Source: Ignavibacteriales bacterium (lineage in GTDB: Bacteria; Bacteroidota; Ignavibacteria; UBA10030). Taken from it: a stretch of DNA of 64,000 bases. The stretch lies in the NCBI GenBank assembly GCA_026390575.1, contig JAPLFR010000006.1:1-64000 (forward strand), in the 5' to 3' direction. The stretch's first letter is position 1. Every line of letters begins with the position of its first letter. The notes under the pieces were generated by a model that did not search any database, had not been told where the DNA came from, and saw nothing but the letters and a program-made list of their open reading frames with translations. A program made the translations under genes and the position numbers. Of this stretch, positions 8,720-17,153 are shown in pieces.

Positions 8720-9313
8720 CTACGGTAACAGGGCGATCTCTATCCTACGATTCTGACTGCGACCGTCTGGTGTTTCATTGCTCGCTACGGGATGATATTC
8801 CGACATTCCGATGGGCTGTAAGAGCTCTCCTTCAATACCGATATTTTCCTGAAGAAAACGTACAACATTTGTTGCCCGTGCTGTAGAAAGCTCCCAATTG
8901 GTTGGGTATTTTTTTTGCAGGCGCTTATCTATCTGCACATTGTCGGTATGTCCCTCGACACGAATTATTTTGTTTTTAGCGTTTTTCAAAACATTGCCGA
9001 TCCGATCCAGCACTTTCAGTCCTTCAGGCGTGATTTCTGATTCGCCCGAAGGAAACAATATTTTATCAACCATAATAACCGACAACCGATCGGATAACTG
9101 AACGATTTTAATCTGACCCTGTTCAATTTCTTTTTTTAGATTGGCAGCTAACTCAGCATACGTGCCCTTCAGCCGCGCAATCTCATTTTCCTTATCATCG
9201 GAAATACTGGCGATTTTTGTCTGATGCTCGTTCTCCGCTTTCGTCTTGGCATCATAAAAATAATAAGCGACACCGGCAAAACCCAAAGCGATAATGATTA
9301 AAATTGTTTTCAT
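8720..9313 (-). CDS. OmpA-family peptidoglycan-binding protein
   Basis: This is a 197-residue protein. It has an N-terminal membrane anchor (residues 3-20), a predicted coiled coil (about 25-75) and an OmpA/MotB C-terminal domain (about 80-195). The domain shows the family signatures FPSGESEITPEG, VEGHTDNVQ and TARATNVVRFL, and ends SQNRRIEIALLP. Such domains bind diaminopimelate peptidoglycan in the periplasm. There is no outer-membrane barrel, so this is an anchored envelope-linking protein. GAGGGAAAC upstream supports the ATG. Confidence 0.88.
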   Translation of the reverse strand: MKTILIIIALGFAGVAYYFYDAKTKAENEHQTKIASISDDKENEIARLKGTYAELAANLKKEIEQGQIKIVQLSDRLSVIMVDKILFPSGESEITPEGLKVLDRIGNVLKNAKNKIIRVEGHTDNVQIDKRLQKKYPTNWELSTARATNVVRFLQENIGIEGELLQPIGMSEYHPVASNETPDGRSQNRRIEIALLP

Positions 9314-9460
9314 TGTTTCCCTCTTTGGTTAGTTTACTCTTTGTATCTCGTAAGAATATTTTCTGAAATAATTATTTGCGAATCGGATATCGCTTAGCTC
9401 GTTAAAAATTCATCAGAAATATCACCTTCGTAAAAATGTTGACACATCATGACAGAATCA

Positions 9461-9934
9461 TTAAAAGAAATATCTTATCCCGATAGCCGCATCGAGAGCA
9501 AAACCGCTAGAAGGCGTAAGCTCGAGCGATGGAACCAATTCGAGAAAAATGTCAATTGGAGTCCTGTGCGGCATCCATGCAATCCCCACCACACCGCGGA
9601 TCGCTAATGAGCTTTCATATCCGGCACCGCTATTCATGCGTCCCCCGAAGCCATAGTATATTGGAAATCGTTCAGTCGCTTGAATAGCATCAAATGAATG
9701 CCAGAGGTAATCCATGTGAATATGAACACGGCTTCCTGGATAATTATGGTTGTTAAATGTTGTCCAACCAAGGCCAAAATCAAACGCGTTCTCATTTGAA
9801 GTCCATAACTTTGCACTGATTCCTGTCGGTTCACCGATGATCAGCCCAAGTCCGAATTTGCGTTCTTGTGCAACAGAGACATGAATTGCAAGGAACAGAC
9901 AAAGTGTAAGAATTGCGAAATAGAGATGCTTCAT
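9461..9934 (-). CDS. Small outer-membrane barrel protein
   Basis: The signal peptide MKHLYFAILTLCLFLAIHVSVAQ is followed by about 135 residues of beta-rich sequence. The stretch GLGLIIGEPTGISAKLW near the start of the mature part and the terminal AAIGIRYFF are typical of small Bacteroidota barrels, in the DUF3996-like style. AAAGGA lies about 10 bases before the ATG. The function is unknown; it may be structural or a porin. Confidence 0.62.
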   Translation of the reverse strand: MKHLYFAILTLCLFLAIHVSVAQERKFGLGLIIGEPTGISAKLWTSNENAFDFGLGWTTFNNHNYPGSRVHIHMDYLWHSFDAIQATERFPIYYGFGGRMNSGAGYESSLAIRGVVGIAWMPHRTPIDIFLELVPSLELTPSSGFALDAAIGIRYFF

Positions 9935-10026
9935 ATATTGAGTCCTTTGTAGTATGATGTAATAAATTGTATGGATCGTTCGACTGGTTAAGTCCCAACA
10001 AAAAGGTTAAGATAACGCAATGTTCA

Positions 10027-10188
10027 TCAACCCTTTGTCCCAAGTATATTTCGTCCTTGAATCAGTCTCACCAAAACGACTACAATGGCGATCACCAGCA
10101 GGATGTGAATGAATCCGCTCATGGTGTAGGAGGTGATAAGACCTAGCAGCCACAGTGCAATTAAAACAACAGCGATCATGTACAGCAT
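10027..10188 (-). CDS. lmo0937/DUF5670-family small membrane protein (53 aa)
   Basis: The minus-strand reading frame from the ATG at 10188 gives MLYMIAVVLIALWLLGLITS, then YTMSGFIHILLVIAIVVVLV, ending RLIQGRNILGTKG. This two-helix hairpin matches the lmo0937 family of very small stress-associated membrane proteins. AAAGGAT lies eight bases upstream. Family members often occur near other stress genes; the molecular function is unknown. The motif at 10351-10388, shared with the CsbD-like gene, lies 163 bases upstream. Confidence 0.85.
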   Translation of the reverse strand: MLYMIAVVLIALWLLGLITSYTMSGFIHILLVIAIVVVLVRLIQGRNILGTKG

Positions 10189-10350
10189 GAAAATTATCCT
10201 TTCCTTTTTGGTTTATCCGTCAAGAATGGATGAGTGTTTGACTTTTTCAATTTCATATTCTCACGCCAAATTTTCTTTCCCCAGTACATTGTCACATTGC
10301 CTCTATCACTATAGCGGCAAGAAATCATACTCATGATTTTAGTGATTAGA

Positions 10351-10388
10351 AATAGCCCGAAAGGATGAAAGAGTAGTTAATCCTTTTA
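10351..10388 (-). promoter_or_regulatory. Conserved motif upstream of the lmo0937-type gene (copy 2)
   Basis: This aligns with 2795-2831: AATAGC, CGAAAG, ATGAAA and TTAATCC are shared in order with the same spacing. It lies 163 bases upstream of the small membrane protein gene. The 490-base gap at 10189-10678 otherwise holds only the terminator at 10517-10541. Confidence 0.45.
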
Positions 10389-10516
10389 GGAAGAAGTAAG
10401 TGTTCTTCAGAGGGATAGGGAAACCGAGACATGGAAAGGCGAGTAATGATACCGGTCTTTGAGTAACGTTTTCACGAAATATTTAACTGGAAAAACGCAA
10501 CAGATAGAATAAAACG

Positions 10517-10541
10517 AAAGACCCGGATTATTTCCGGGTCT
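10517..10541 (-). terminator. Rho-independent terminator
   Basis: AGACCCGGA and TCCGGGTCT form a perfect 9-bp stem with a 5-nt loop. On the minus strand a TTTCGTTTTATT tract follows. It ends transcription from the jelly-roll gene (10679-11779). Confidence 0.75.
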
Positions 10542-10678
10542 CTTGTATCTACGCTATTTGTTTATATTTCGTAATTATGAAGTTGAGCGATCAACAATGA
10601 TCTCTATTCCCGATCATTCGCTCCATTTATTCTGTACCGCCGGCATATTCCTGCTTTCTCCAAGAAACCTGCAGGTGA

Positions 10679-11779
10679 TTACTCGAAAATCAAATCGAAT
10701 ATATTTTTCGTTTCTTCATTTATTCGTTCCTGCCAAGGCCGGCTCTTTTTCCACTTTTTATACTGTTCGCGTGTCACAATGCCCGTGGGGCCTTGATATA
10801 TCCCTCCGAACCCTCCACTGTCAAAGACGCGAACTGCGATGGTATTATCTGCACCTGACTTTAATACCCCGGATGGAATGGTGTACTCCCGCAGCCTCTG
10901 GTACTCGTCATTGGTAGTGATACTTTTTGTATTGCTTCGAATTCTTCCGGTACGCCCGATCAGTTCACCGTTAATGTATGTCTCATCCAGATCATCGATC
11001 TTGCCAAGCAGGAGTACTAACGTTTTGTCTACAAGCTCTGCGGGCACTTTAAAATGAAACCTGTACCATGCGAAACCATCATAATAAGAATATCCCTGAG
11101 ATTCCCAGACCGCTGGAACAAATATTTTGTTCCAACTTCGGTCATCGTAATTGGTATCTTTCCACTGATCAGAATCACCAGTTTTAAACTGCCAAATTCC
11201 ATTAAAAGAAATTTCCGGCATTGGATTATCAATCGATTCAAAGAGACCAATCTTACCTTGCACAATTCCTCCTGCAAGCTGGTCATCGTACACACGCACT
11301 GCTATAACATTGTCACCTGAAACGTTGAGAATGTTCTGTGGAAGTGGTAATACAATCTCAGAATTATACGCTGTATAGTAGTCTGGTGGAAAACTGCCGG
11401 AGATCCCTATGAGCGTACCATTGAAGTAAACTTCACCTACATCGTCCACACAGCCGAGGCGGAGATAGAGAACCTTTTTCTCTGTCCCGGAAGGCAGGTT
11501 GAAATGCTTACGGTACCAAGCATAACCATCATAACCCGGAAAGCCCTCATCTTCCCAGGGTGATGGGACGAACACCTCGTCCCACTTTGAATCATTGAAT
11601 GATTTCTCTGCCCATTTCTTTTCATCTCCCATCTGAAACTTCCACTTCCCGCGAAGTTCGAGAACAGATTTCCACTCCTGAGCCGACGTTAAAGAGATCA
11701 ATAGGAGCGACAGCATTATCAAGAAAGAGAGGGTACGGTATTTCACGATCGTGCGTTTCATATCTGTGTTTTTTTCCAT
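10679..11779 (-). CDS. Secreted protein with two tandem GH2-type jelly-roll (sugar-binding) domains
   Basis: This is a 366-residue protein with a signal peptide near residues 8-33. Two repeats follow (about 38-185 and 192-345). Each has the pattern GKWKFQMGD/GIWQFKTGD, W-x-x-F-VP-x-W-E, YDGYAWYRKHF/YDGFAWYRFHF, LGxxDDxxExYxNGxLIG and NxIAVRV. These are hallmarks of the galactose-binding-like sugar-binding domain of glycoside hydrolase family 2. No catalytic TIM barrel is present, so this is a binding protein, not a hydrolase. GAGGAT just before the ATG at 11779 supports this start. It sits 15 bases beyond the next gene and is followed by a strong terminator. Confidence 0.8.
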   Translation of the reverse strand: MEKNTDMKRTIVKYRTLSFLIMLSLLLISLTSAQEWKSVLELRGKWKFQMGDEKKWAEKSFNDSKWDEVFVPSPWEDEGFPGYDGYAWYRKHFNLPSGTEKKVLYLRLGCVDDVGEVYFNGTLIGISGSFPPDYYTAYNSEIVLPLPQNILNVSGDNVIAVRVYDDQLAGGIVQGKIGLFESIDNPMPEISFNGIWQFKTGDSDQWKDTNYDDRSWNKIFVPAVWESQGYSYYDGFAWYRFHFKVPAELVDKTLVLLLGKIDDLDETYINGELIGRTGRIRSNTKSITTNDEYQRLREYTIPSGVLKSGADNTIAVRVFDSGGFGGIYQGPTGIVTREQYKKWKKSRPWQERINEETKNIFDLIFE

Positions 11780-11794
11780 AGTATCCTCGGCATT

Positions 11795-12220
11795 TTATTT
11801 TAAACTTAGCGATGTTTGATCTGACTTTCCATCTATGGCGCTAAAGAACTCATCTGGATCGTTGTACTGGCGCGCACTTACCTGTTTGAACATTGCCGGA
11901 TCGGCTAACACTCCGTTTGCAAGACATGCCTTGTAGCGGATGGAAGGTGTCCTGCTGTAAGACGCCAGATATTCAATCTTTGTCCTGAGAAGGGGCAATT
12001 CAATTGCCGGCTGATCTAGTTTGATCATCGTAATAATGGCGAGAGCTGATTCTACAATGCCATTGTTCCCGGACGCAAGAGCGGCTGCATAATTTTTATC
12101 AATGCGTTCTATTTGAACCGGAGAGAGTTTTCCTAGCGTTGGAAAAAAGGATTGTGTAAATGAAAAATTGGTTGCTGCAACCAGCATCATCGCAGCCAGT
12201 ATAATTTGTTTTTTGTTCAT
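11795..12220 (-). CDS. Secreted protein of unknown function
   Basis: AGGAGGATGTC directly precedes the ATG at 12220, so the longer frame to 12298 is rejected. A 23-residue signal peptide (MNKKQIILAAMMLVAATNFS) precedes about 118 residues of mostly helical sequence. It contains SPVQIERIDKNYAAALASGN and SRTPSIRYKACLANGVLADP, vaguely like HEAT-type helical pairs. No family is recognised. It is probably co-transcribed with the jelly-roll gene. Confidence 0.55.
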   Translation of the reverse strand: MNKKQIILAAMMLVAATNFSFTQSFFPTLGKLSPVQIERIDKNYAAALASGNNGIVESALAIITMIKLDQPAIELPLLRTKIEYLASYSRTPSIRYKACLANGVLADPAMFKQVSARQYNDPDEFFSAIDGKSDQTSLSLK

Positions 12221-12333
12221 GACATCCTCCTGTTTTGTTGTGGTTTGTTGTTTCGTTAACTGAATAATGATACGCCCACCACAGGTCAAAGATGTCATTA
12301 ATATGTCAGGATTTGTAAAAGAATGTCATGGGA

Positions 12334-13017
12334 TCAAGCGATCAGCTTATAGCCGGTCCCGTGTATCGTGATAATAGTCCGAGGATGTGTCGGGTCATCC
12401 TCGATCTTTTGCCGCAGTTTCAACACAAAATTGTCCACCGTCCGCGTGGTCACCGATTCATCGTACCCCCAGACGTTAGTCAACAAGTCGTCACGGCTTA
12501 CCGTCTCATTGCGGTGCTGCCAGAGATACTTCAGGATCTCGAACTCTTTCGGTGTCATTGTAAATTCCTTACCGTCTTTCGTTCCAGTATAGCTGGCAAA
12601 ATTCACTGTTACATCACCAAGTTTCAAGAGCGTATCGCCATTAGCACCAGTTGGATTTGCACGGCGCAGGAGTGCATTTACCCGTGCAATAAGTTCGTGA
12701 AGGCCGAATGGTTTTGTCACGTAATCATCTGCACCAAGCTCCAGCCCGAGAACCTTATCGATTTCTTCCCCCTTCGCTGTTAACATGAGGATGGGGGTGC
12801 GCACTCCCCTCTCCCTCGATTTGCGCACAATATCAAATCCTGACATCTTCGGAAGCATTACATCTAGAATTATGAGATCGAATTTTTCACGGAGTAAGGT
12901 TTGCAAACCGCTGTTGCCGTCTCCCTCTATCGTGACTTCATGGCCTTCAAACTCGAGATTATCCCGAAGTCCGCGCTGCATCTGAGGTTCATCTTCCACA
13001 AGAAGTATATGTGCCAT
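12334..13017 (-). CDS. OmpR/PhoB-family response regulator
   Basis: This is a 227-residue regulator. The receiver domain (1-118) has acidic residues E8/D9, phospho-acceptor Asp52 in LDVMLPKMSG, Thr80 and Lys102. A winged-helix DNA-binding domain (about 130-225) has the family signatures FTMTPKEFEILKYL and VDNFVLKLRQKIEDDP, ending GTGYKLIA. It lies two bases after its kinase gene, and AAAGGAA inside the end of the kinase serves as its ribosome binding site. The two form a two-component pair. The targets are unknown; the adjacent envelope genes are candidates. Confidence 0.93.
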   Translation of the reverse strand: MAHILLVEDEPQMQRGLRDNLEFEGHEVTIEGDGNSGLQTLLREKFDLIILDVMLPKMSGFDIVRKSRERGVRTPILMLTAKGEEIDKVLGLELGADDYVTKPFGLHELIARVNALLRRANPTGANGDTLLKLGDVTVNFASYTGTKDGKEFTMTPKEFEILKYLWQHRNETVSRDDLLTNVWGYDESVTTRTVDNFVLKLRQKIEDDPTHPRTIITIHGTGYKLIA

Positions 13018-13019
13018 AT

Positions 13020-14633
13020 TTATGTTCCTTTGTACTGCTGTGTCAAGGATGGGAAAAGGAGCCGGAGGGTGCTTCCTTTGCCGGGTGCACTTATAAGCTC
13101 AATTTTTCCGCCATGTGTGTCCATAATATGCTTAACAAGTGAAAGGCCAAGCCCGCTCCCTTTGATATTATTCGTCAATCCGGTCGAAACACGATAAAAT
13201 GTCTCGAATATTTTTGTCTGATGCTGAGGATCGATGCCGATGCCATGGTCTTCCACCTCTATAAAAATCATTTTGCCGGATATTCCAGTACCGACCCGGA
13301 CAAATTTTTCAGTCCCGCTGTACTTCATAGCATTATCGAGGATATTGATGAGCGCTTCTGCAATGGTCTCATTGTCCGCAAGAACGGATGGCATTTTTTT
13401 CGTCAATTCGATCGCAATTACAAATCCCTCGTGCTCGAGATGAGACTGAAAGGTCTTCATCACACGCTTCACAATATCATTCAGATCGGCAGGCTCAAAG
13501 TTATATTGCTTCTTCCCCGCCTCCATTCTGGAAAAATTAAGAATATTATTGATGAGGCGCGTCAGCCGTTCGGTTTCCTGGAGGATAGTTGTATAATATT
13601 CCTGTTTCTTCTCTTCCGTCGGCACTCGTTTCATTGAGAGGGTCTCGGTAAACATACGAATGAGGGAAAGCGGCGTTCGCAGTTCGTGGGAAACATTCGA
13701 GACAAAATCTCCCTTCAGACGTACAAGCTCCATTTCTTTTTTGATAGTTCGGTACACAAGCCAGACGGCACCGATCAGCAAAACGTCCAGGAGAGCAATG
13801 AGCATGAGGTTCCGTTCTGATCGGGCCCTGACAACATCCTCAATGCTGGTCCCTTTCAACCGGATACCGATGCGGTAGTCTGGTAAAAGCCATAGCTCCT
13901 TTTCCTGGCGCAGTTCCGAAATCTCGACTGGAGAGGTAGAGAGCACAATTTGATTGCTGCGGCGGTCGAACACCGCAAGCTGGAATTCATCTCCTGCCGC
14001 CTGATTGAGCTTCGACCCAAGGATACCGGTTACGAACGACTTTTCATCGAGTATGAATCCTGCTATCTTCTGGTCATAGTTTTTGGACAACGTGACAAAT
14101 GCAAGCAGCAGGGACTGTCCGGAAGCGCTGTCTCCGATGACGATCGGTTCGATCTTCCGGTACCCGGCAGAAGCATATTGCAATAATTTCTCAAGCGTTA
14201 CCGAATCCTTTTCCAGCACAAAAGATGTTCTCTCCTGTCCCACTCCTTTGTCCTTCCTCTCTTGACGCTCTATGAAACGAATAGAACGACCATTGGAATC
14301 GGCATACAGCACTCCGCGGACAGAGGGAGTTTTCTTTAAAAACAACTGCGTAGCAGATTCGAGTTGTGCGATGTGGGAAGAAGTAAGAACTTGCGTGTTG
14401 ATCTCGCTCGACCAGCTCTGGGCGGCATCCAGCGAATACTGATTGATGGAAAATAGAATAACGTCCAGTTGTTTGCTGTAGATCGATTGGATCAGTTCCT
14501 CATTTGAGTTGAGTGAACTCAATTCATATGCCGAGTAAAAGACCATCGGTAAAAGGGCTGCCAGAACAAAGATAATGCCTATCTTCCTTCCTGCTCGGGG
14601 TGCAGCCTTAAAAGTGCGTGGATTCATTTTCAT
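13020..14633 (-). CDS. Membrane sensor histidine kinase
   Basis: This is a 537-residue kinase. Two membrane helices (about 17-35 and 276-294) flank a roughly 240-residue extracytoplasmic sensor region of unknown ligand. The HisKA domain carries VSNVSHELRTPLSL with His317. The HATPase domain shows N (ALINILDNAMKYSG), G1 (DHGIGIDP) and G2 (GSGLGLSL) boxes. It partners the regulator immediately downstream. The start is uncertain because the ribosome binding site is weak; ATGs at 14633 and 14627 are both possible. Confidence 0.92.
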   Translation of the reverse strand: MKMNPRTFKAAPRAGRKIGIIFVLAALLPMVFYSAYELSSLNSNEELIQSIYSKQLDVILFSINQYSLDAAQSWSSEINTQVLTSSHIAQLESATQLFLKKTPSVRGVLYADSNGRSIRFIERQERKDKGVGQERTSFVLEKDSVTLEKLLQYASAGYRKIEPIVIGDSASGQSLLLAFVTLSKNYDQKIAGFILDEKSFVTGILGSKLNQAAGDEFQLAVFDRRSNQIVLSTSPVEISELRQEKELWLLPDYRIGIRLKGTSIEDVVRARSERNLMLIALLDVLLIGAVWLVYRTIKKEMELVRLKGDFVSNVSHELRTPLSLIRMFTETLSMKRVPTEEKKQEYYTTILQETERLTRLINNILNFSRMEAGKKQYNFEPADLNDIVKRVMKTFQSHLEHEGFVIAIELTKKMPSVLADNETIAEALINILDNAMKYSGTEKFVRVGTGISGKMIFIEVEDHGIGIDPQHQTKIFETFYRVSTGLTNNIKGSGLGLSLVKHIMDTHGGKIELISAPGKGSTLRLLFPSLTQQYKGT

Positions 14634-14874
14634 ATCTTCAGGAGAAAGCCGTCAGCATTGGATGCACTTTCGAGAATACTGAAAGACCTCCTCGGAACCA
14701 ATTTTCACGAGTAATCATACTTGCTTTCTATGAACAATCGTTTTATTTCTCTTACGGCAATCTCTTCTTATTGTTACCTCATCAGTACGAATTTTGGGGA
14801 GATCAAACGGCCATTTGCCTATGTTCAGTGAATCAAGTCACAAATCAAGCGCTATAAATGAAACACTCCCCAGT

Positions 14875-16047
14875 TTAATTCTCAAATTTTAATTTCACAT
14901 TTACTACTTCCGGTCGATTTCCGGTACGCATCGGCGGTCCCCATGTTCCGACACCGCAAGAAACGTAGAAATGCGTATTGCCTTTTTGTTTATAGCCCCA
15001 ACTGAGTTCATAAACAGATTCTGCAATATAATTAAATGGCCATAACTGTCCATGATGAGTATGGCCGGAAAGCTGAAGGTCTATTCCATTATCAACAGCA
15101 TCGTTCAAACGCAATGGCTGATGATCCATCAATATTATAGGCAGAGATGTATCCTGATCCTTCATCAAATCATTAATTCGTTTCCGATGCATGCCATGCG
15201 ACTTTCCTACAAAACCCTCCATACTTATATCTTCTCTTCCAGCTAATATAAATGCATCGGCTATCTTCACTGCGCTATCCCTCAGCATCACTACACCATG
15301 CTCGGTCAAATAGTTGCATGCTGCCTCCACACCGCCGATATATTCATGATTGCCGGTAATTCCATAGATGCCATACTTCGACTTAATTTGGCGTAAAGTT
15401 TCACCAAGATTCTCTCGTATCACCGGTTCGATATCTTCATCAACCAGATCGCCGGCAAACAGGACAAGATCAGGATTCAATGAATTGATCTTTGCTACGA
15501 TGCGCATGAAATGACTATTGCAAATAATAGTTCCTAAGTGGACATCGGACACCAGGGCTACATTGAGTTCCTTCAGCGGTGACTTTTTATGGATAACCAA
15601 ATCTAACGTTTTAATTTGCGGTAAAGCTTGATTGATTCGCGCACCGATAATCGTTATAAGGACGATGCCGCTCACTGCATAGAAAATTATCTGCTTTGTT
15701 TGCTGAATATTCTTTGTGATGAAGTCAGGAAAAAAAGGAATGATGTAATTGAGCATCCTCAGCAGATCAATCGCGAGAAGAATGATAACTAAATATGCCA
15801 TTGCCCCCAGCCAAAAAGAACCGATCCAGACAAGAGCATCTGTAAACCACGAGAGGGCAATACGTTCTAAGAACCGTGCCGCAAAGTACGAAAGTGCAAG
15901 GAACCAAAACACGATATTAAACCACTGCCGCAGAGATGAGGCAGATGGTATGGCTTGCAAACCACGGAGATAAATATACGTGTTCATCAATCCATACAGG
16001 ACGATAACGATAGAGAAGAAAATAATAAATGCGTACGTGCGGGTCAT
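14875..16047 (-). CDS. Membrane-anchored metallophosphoesterase
   Basis: Several N-terminal hydrophobic helices (about the first 150 residues) precede a calcineurin-like phosphoesterase domain. All metal-binding motifs are present: SDVHLG, GDLVDED, GNHEY and GHTHHGQLWPF. Relatives such as YkuE/YaeI act on phospholipid-type or other phosphate esters at the membrane. AGGAATAG before the ATG at 16047 is a good ribosome binding site. The longer frame from 16155 has none and would run into the divergent deaminase promoter, so the shorter start is chosen. The substrate is unknown. Confidence 0.85.
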   Translation of the reverse strand: MTRTYAFIIFFSIVIVLYGLMNTYIYLRGLQAIPSASSLRQWFNIVFWFLALSYFAARFLERIALSWFTDALVWIGSFWLGAMAYLVIILLAIDLLRMLNYIIPFFPDFITKNIQQTKQIIFYAVSGIVLITIIGARINQALPQIKTLDLVIHKKSPLKELNVALVSDVHLGTIICNSHFMRIVAKINSLNPDLVLFAGDLVDEDIEPVIRENLGETLRQIKSKYGIYGITGNHEYIGGVEAACNYLTEHGVVMLRDSAVKIADAFILAGREDISMEGFVGKSHGMHRKRINDLMKDQDTSLPIILMDHQPLRLNDAVDNGIDLQLSGHTHHGQLWPFNYIAESVYELSWGYKQKGNTHFYVSCGVGTWGPPMRTGNRPEVVNVKLKFEN

Positions 16048-16193
16048 ATCTATTCCTACATAATGATATATAGAATAGAATAATAGAAGTGAAAATTCAA
16101 GCACTATTCTGCCGGTGTACTCATTTCCAGATTGATTCTTGATCCGATAATTCATAGACTATGGAAGATGGTAGAAGAGCATCGGAAAGGAAA

Positions 16194-16634
16194 ATGACCA
16201 TGGAAGAATTTATGAAAGCCGCACTTGAGGAAGCCAGACTCGGTTTGCAGGAAGGCGGTATTCCCATTGGATCTGTTCTTGTGCGCGATAGCAAGATACT
16301 CGGGCGTGGACATAACCGCCGAATTCAGAACGGGGATCCGCTTGCCCATGCAGAAATTGAATGCCTCCGTAATGCCGGCCGCATAGGTTCGTACTCCAAT
16401 ACAATTCTCTTCTCGACTCTTATCCCATGCTATCTCTGTTCCGGTGCGATTGTACAGTTCGGGATAGAAAAAATCATCGTGGGCGAATCCCGCACATTCA
16501 AAGGAGATATTGAGTTTCTCAAAGATCATTGGGTAGAGGTAGAAGATTGGGACATGAACGAGTGCGTCGAATTAATGGAAGAATTTATTAAAAAGAATCC
16601 GACACTCTGGAATGAAGATATCGGGAAACTCTAA
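16194..16634 (+). CDS. Nucleoside/cytosine deaminase (Zn-dependent CDA fold)
   Basis: The cytidine-deaminase-like zinc site is complete: PLAHAEIECL supplies the His ligand and catalytic Glu, and PCYLCSGA the two Cys ligands. The overall arrangement (EGGIPIGSVLVRD, IGSYSNTILFSTLIPCYLC, then DWDMNECVELMEEFIKKNP) resembles yeast-type cytosine deaminase, so cytosine or a related base is the likely substrate. AAAGGAAA favours an ATG at 16194 or 16200 over the one at 16161. It is the first gene of a plus-strand pair with a second deaminase, divergent from the phosphoesterase. Confidence 0.85.
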   Translation: MTMEEFMKAALEEARLGLQEGGIPIGSVLVRDSKILGRGHNRRIQNGDPLAHAEIECLRNAGRIGSYSNTILFSTLIPCYLCSGAIVQFGIEKIIVGESRTFKGDIEFLKDHWVEVEDWDMNECVELMEEFIKKNPTLWNEDIGKL

Positions 16635-16650
16635 CAGAGAGCATTAAGGA

Positions 16651-17148
16651 ATGAAGATCGAACGACAGTTAACAGATGAGGAACGAAAACAGTTCATGCG
16701 TGAAGCAATTCGGCTTTCGATTGAAAATGTTCAATCTGGAAGAGGCGGACCTTTTGCTGCAATAGTTGTTAAAGACGGTAAAATCATCGCACGCGGAACA
16801 AATCTCGTCACAAGCACGAACGATCCTACCGCGCATGCAGAAATCGCAGCAATACGAGAAGCATGTAAGGCACTTGGCACTTTTCAATTAGATGGATGCG
16901 AGATCTATACTTCATGTGAACCTTGCCCAATGTGCCTTGGAGCCCTGTATTGGGCGCGGCCGGAACGGGTATTCTATGGGAACACGAAACAGGATGCCGC
17001 GGAAATAGACTTTGATGATTCGTTCATCTATGAGGAGTTTTATAAAAAGATGAGCGATCGGAGCATCCCTATGGTGCAGCTCATGCATACAGAAGCACTC
17101 GCGGGGTTCGAAGCATGGAAAAATAAATTGGATAAAATAAAATATTGA
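16651..17148 (+). CDS. guaD: Guanine deaminase-like nucleoside deaminase
   Basis: This 165-residue CDA-fold enzyme carries zinc motifs TAHAEIAAI and CEPCPMCLGA. The C-terminal pattern (ARPERVFYGNTKQDAAEIDF and IPMVQLMHTEALAGFEAWKN) matches the Bacillus-type guanine deaminase GuaD, a domain-swapped dimer converting guanine to xanthine. It follows the first deaminase by 16 bases, with AAGGA upstream, so the pair is probably one purine/pyrimidine salvage operon. The symbol is assigned by motif, not by full alignment. Confidence 0.8.
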   Translation: MKIERQLTDEERKQFMREAIRLSIENVQSGRGGPFAAIVVKDGKIIARGTNLVTSTNDPTAHAEIAAIREACKALGTFQLDGCEIYTSCEPCPMCLGALYWARPERVFYGNTKQDAAEIDFDDSFIYEEFYKKMSDRSIPMVQLMHTEALAGFEAWKNKLDKIKY

Positions 17149-17153
17149 GCTAT

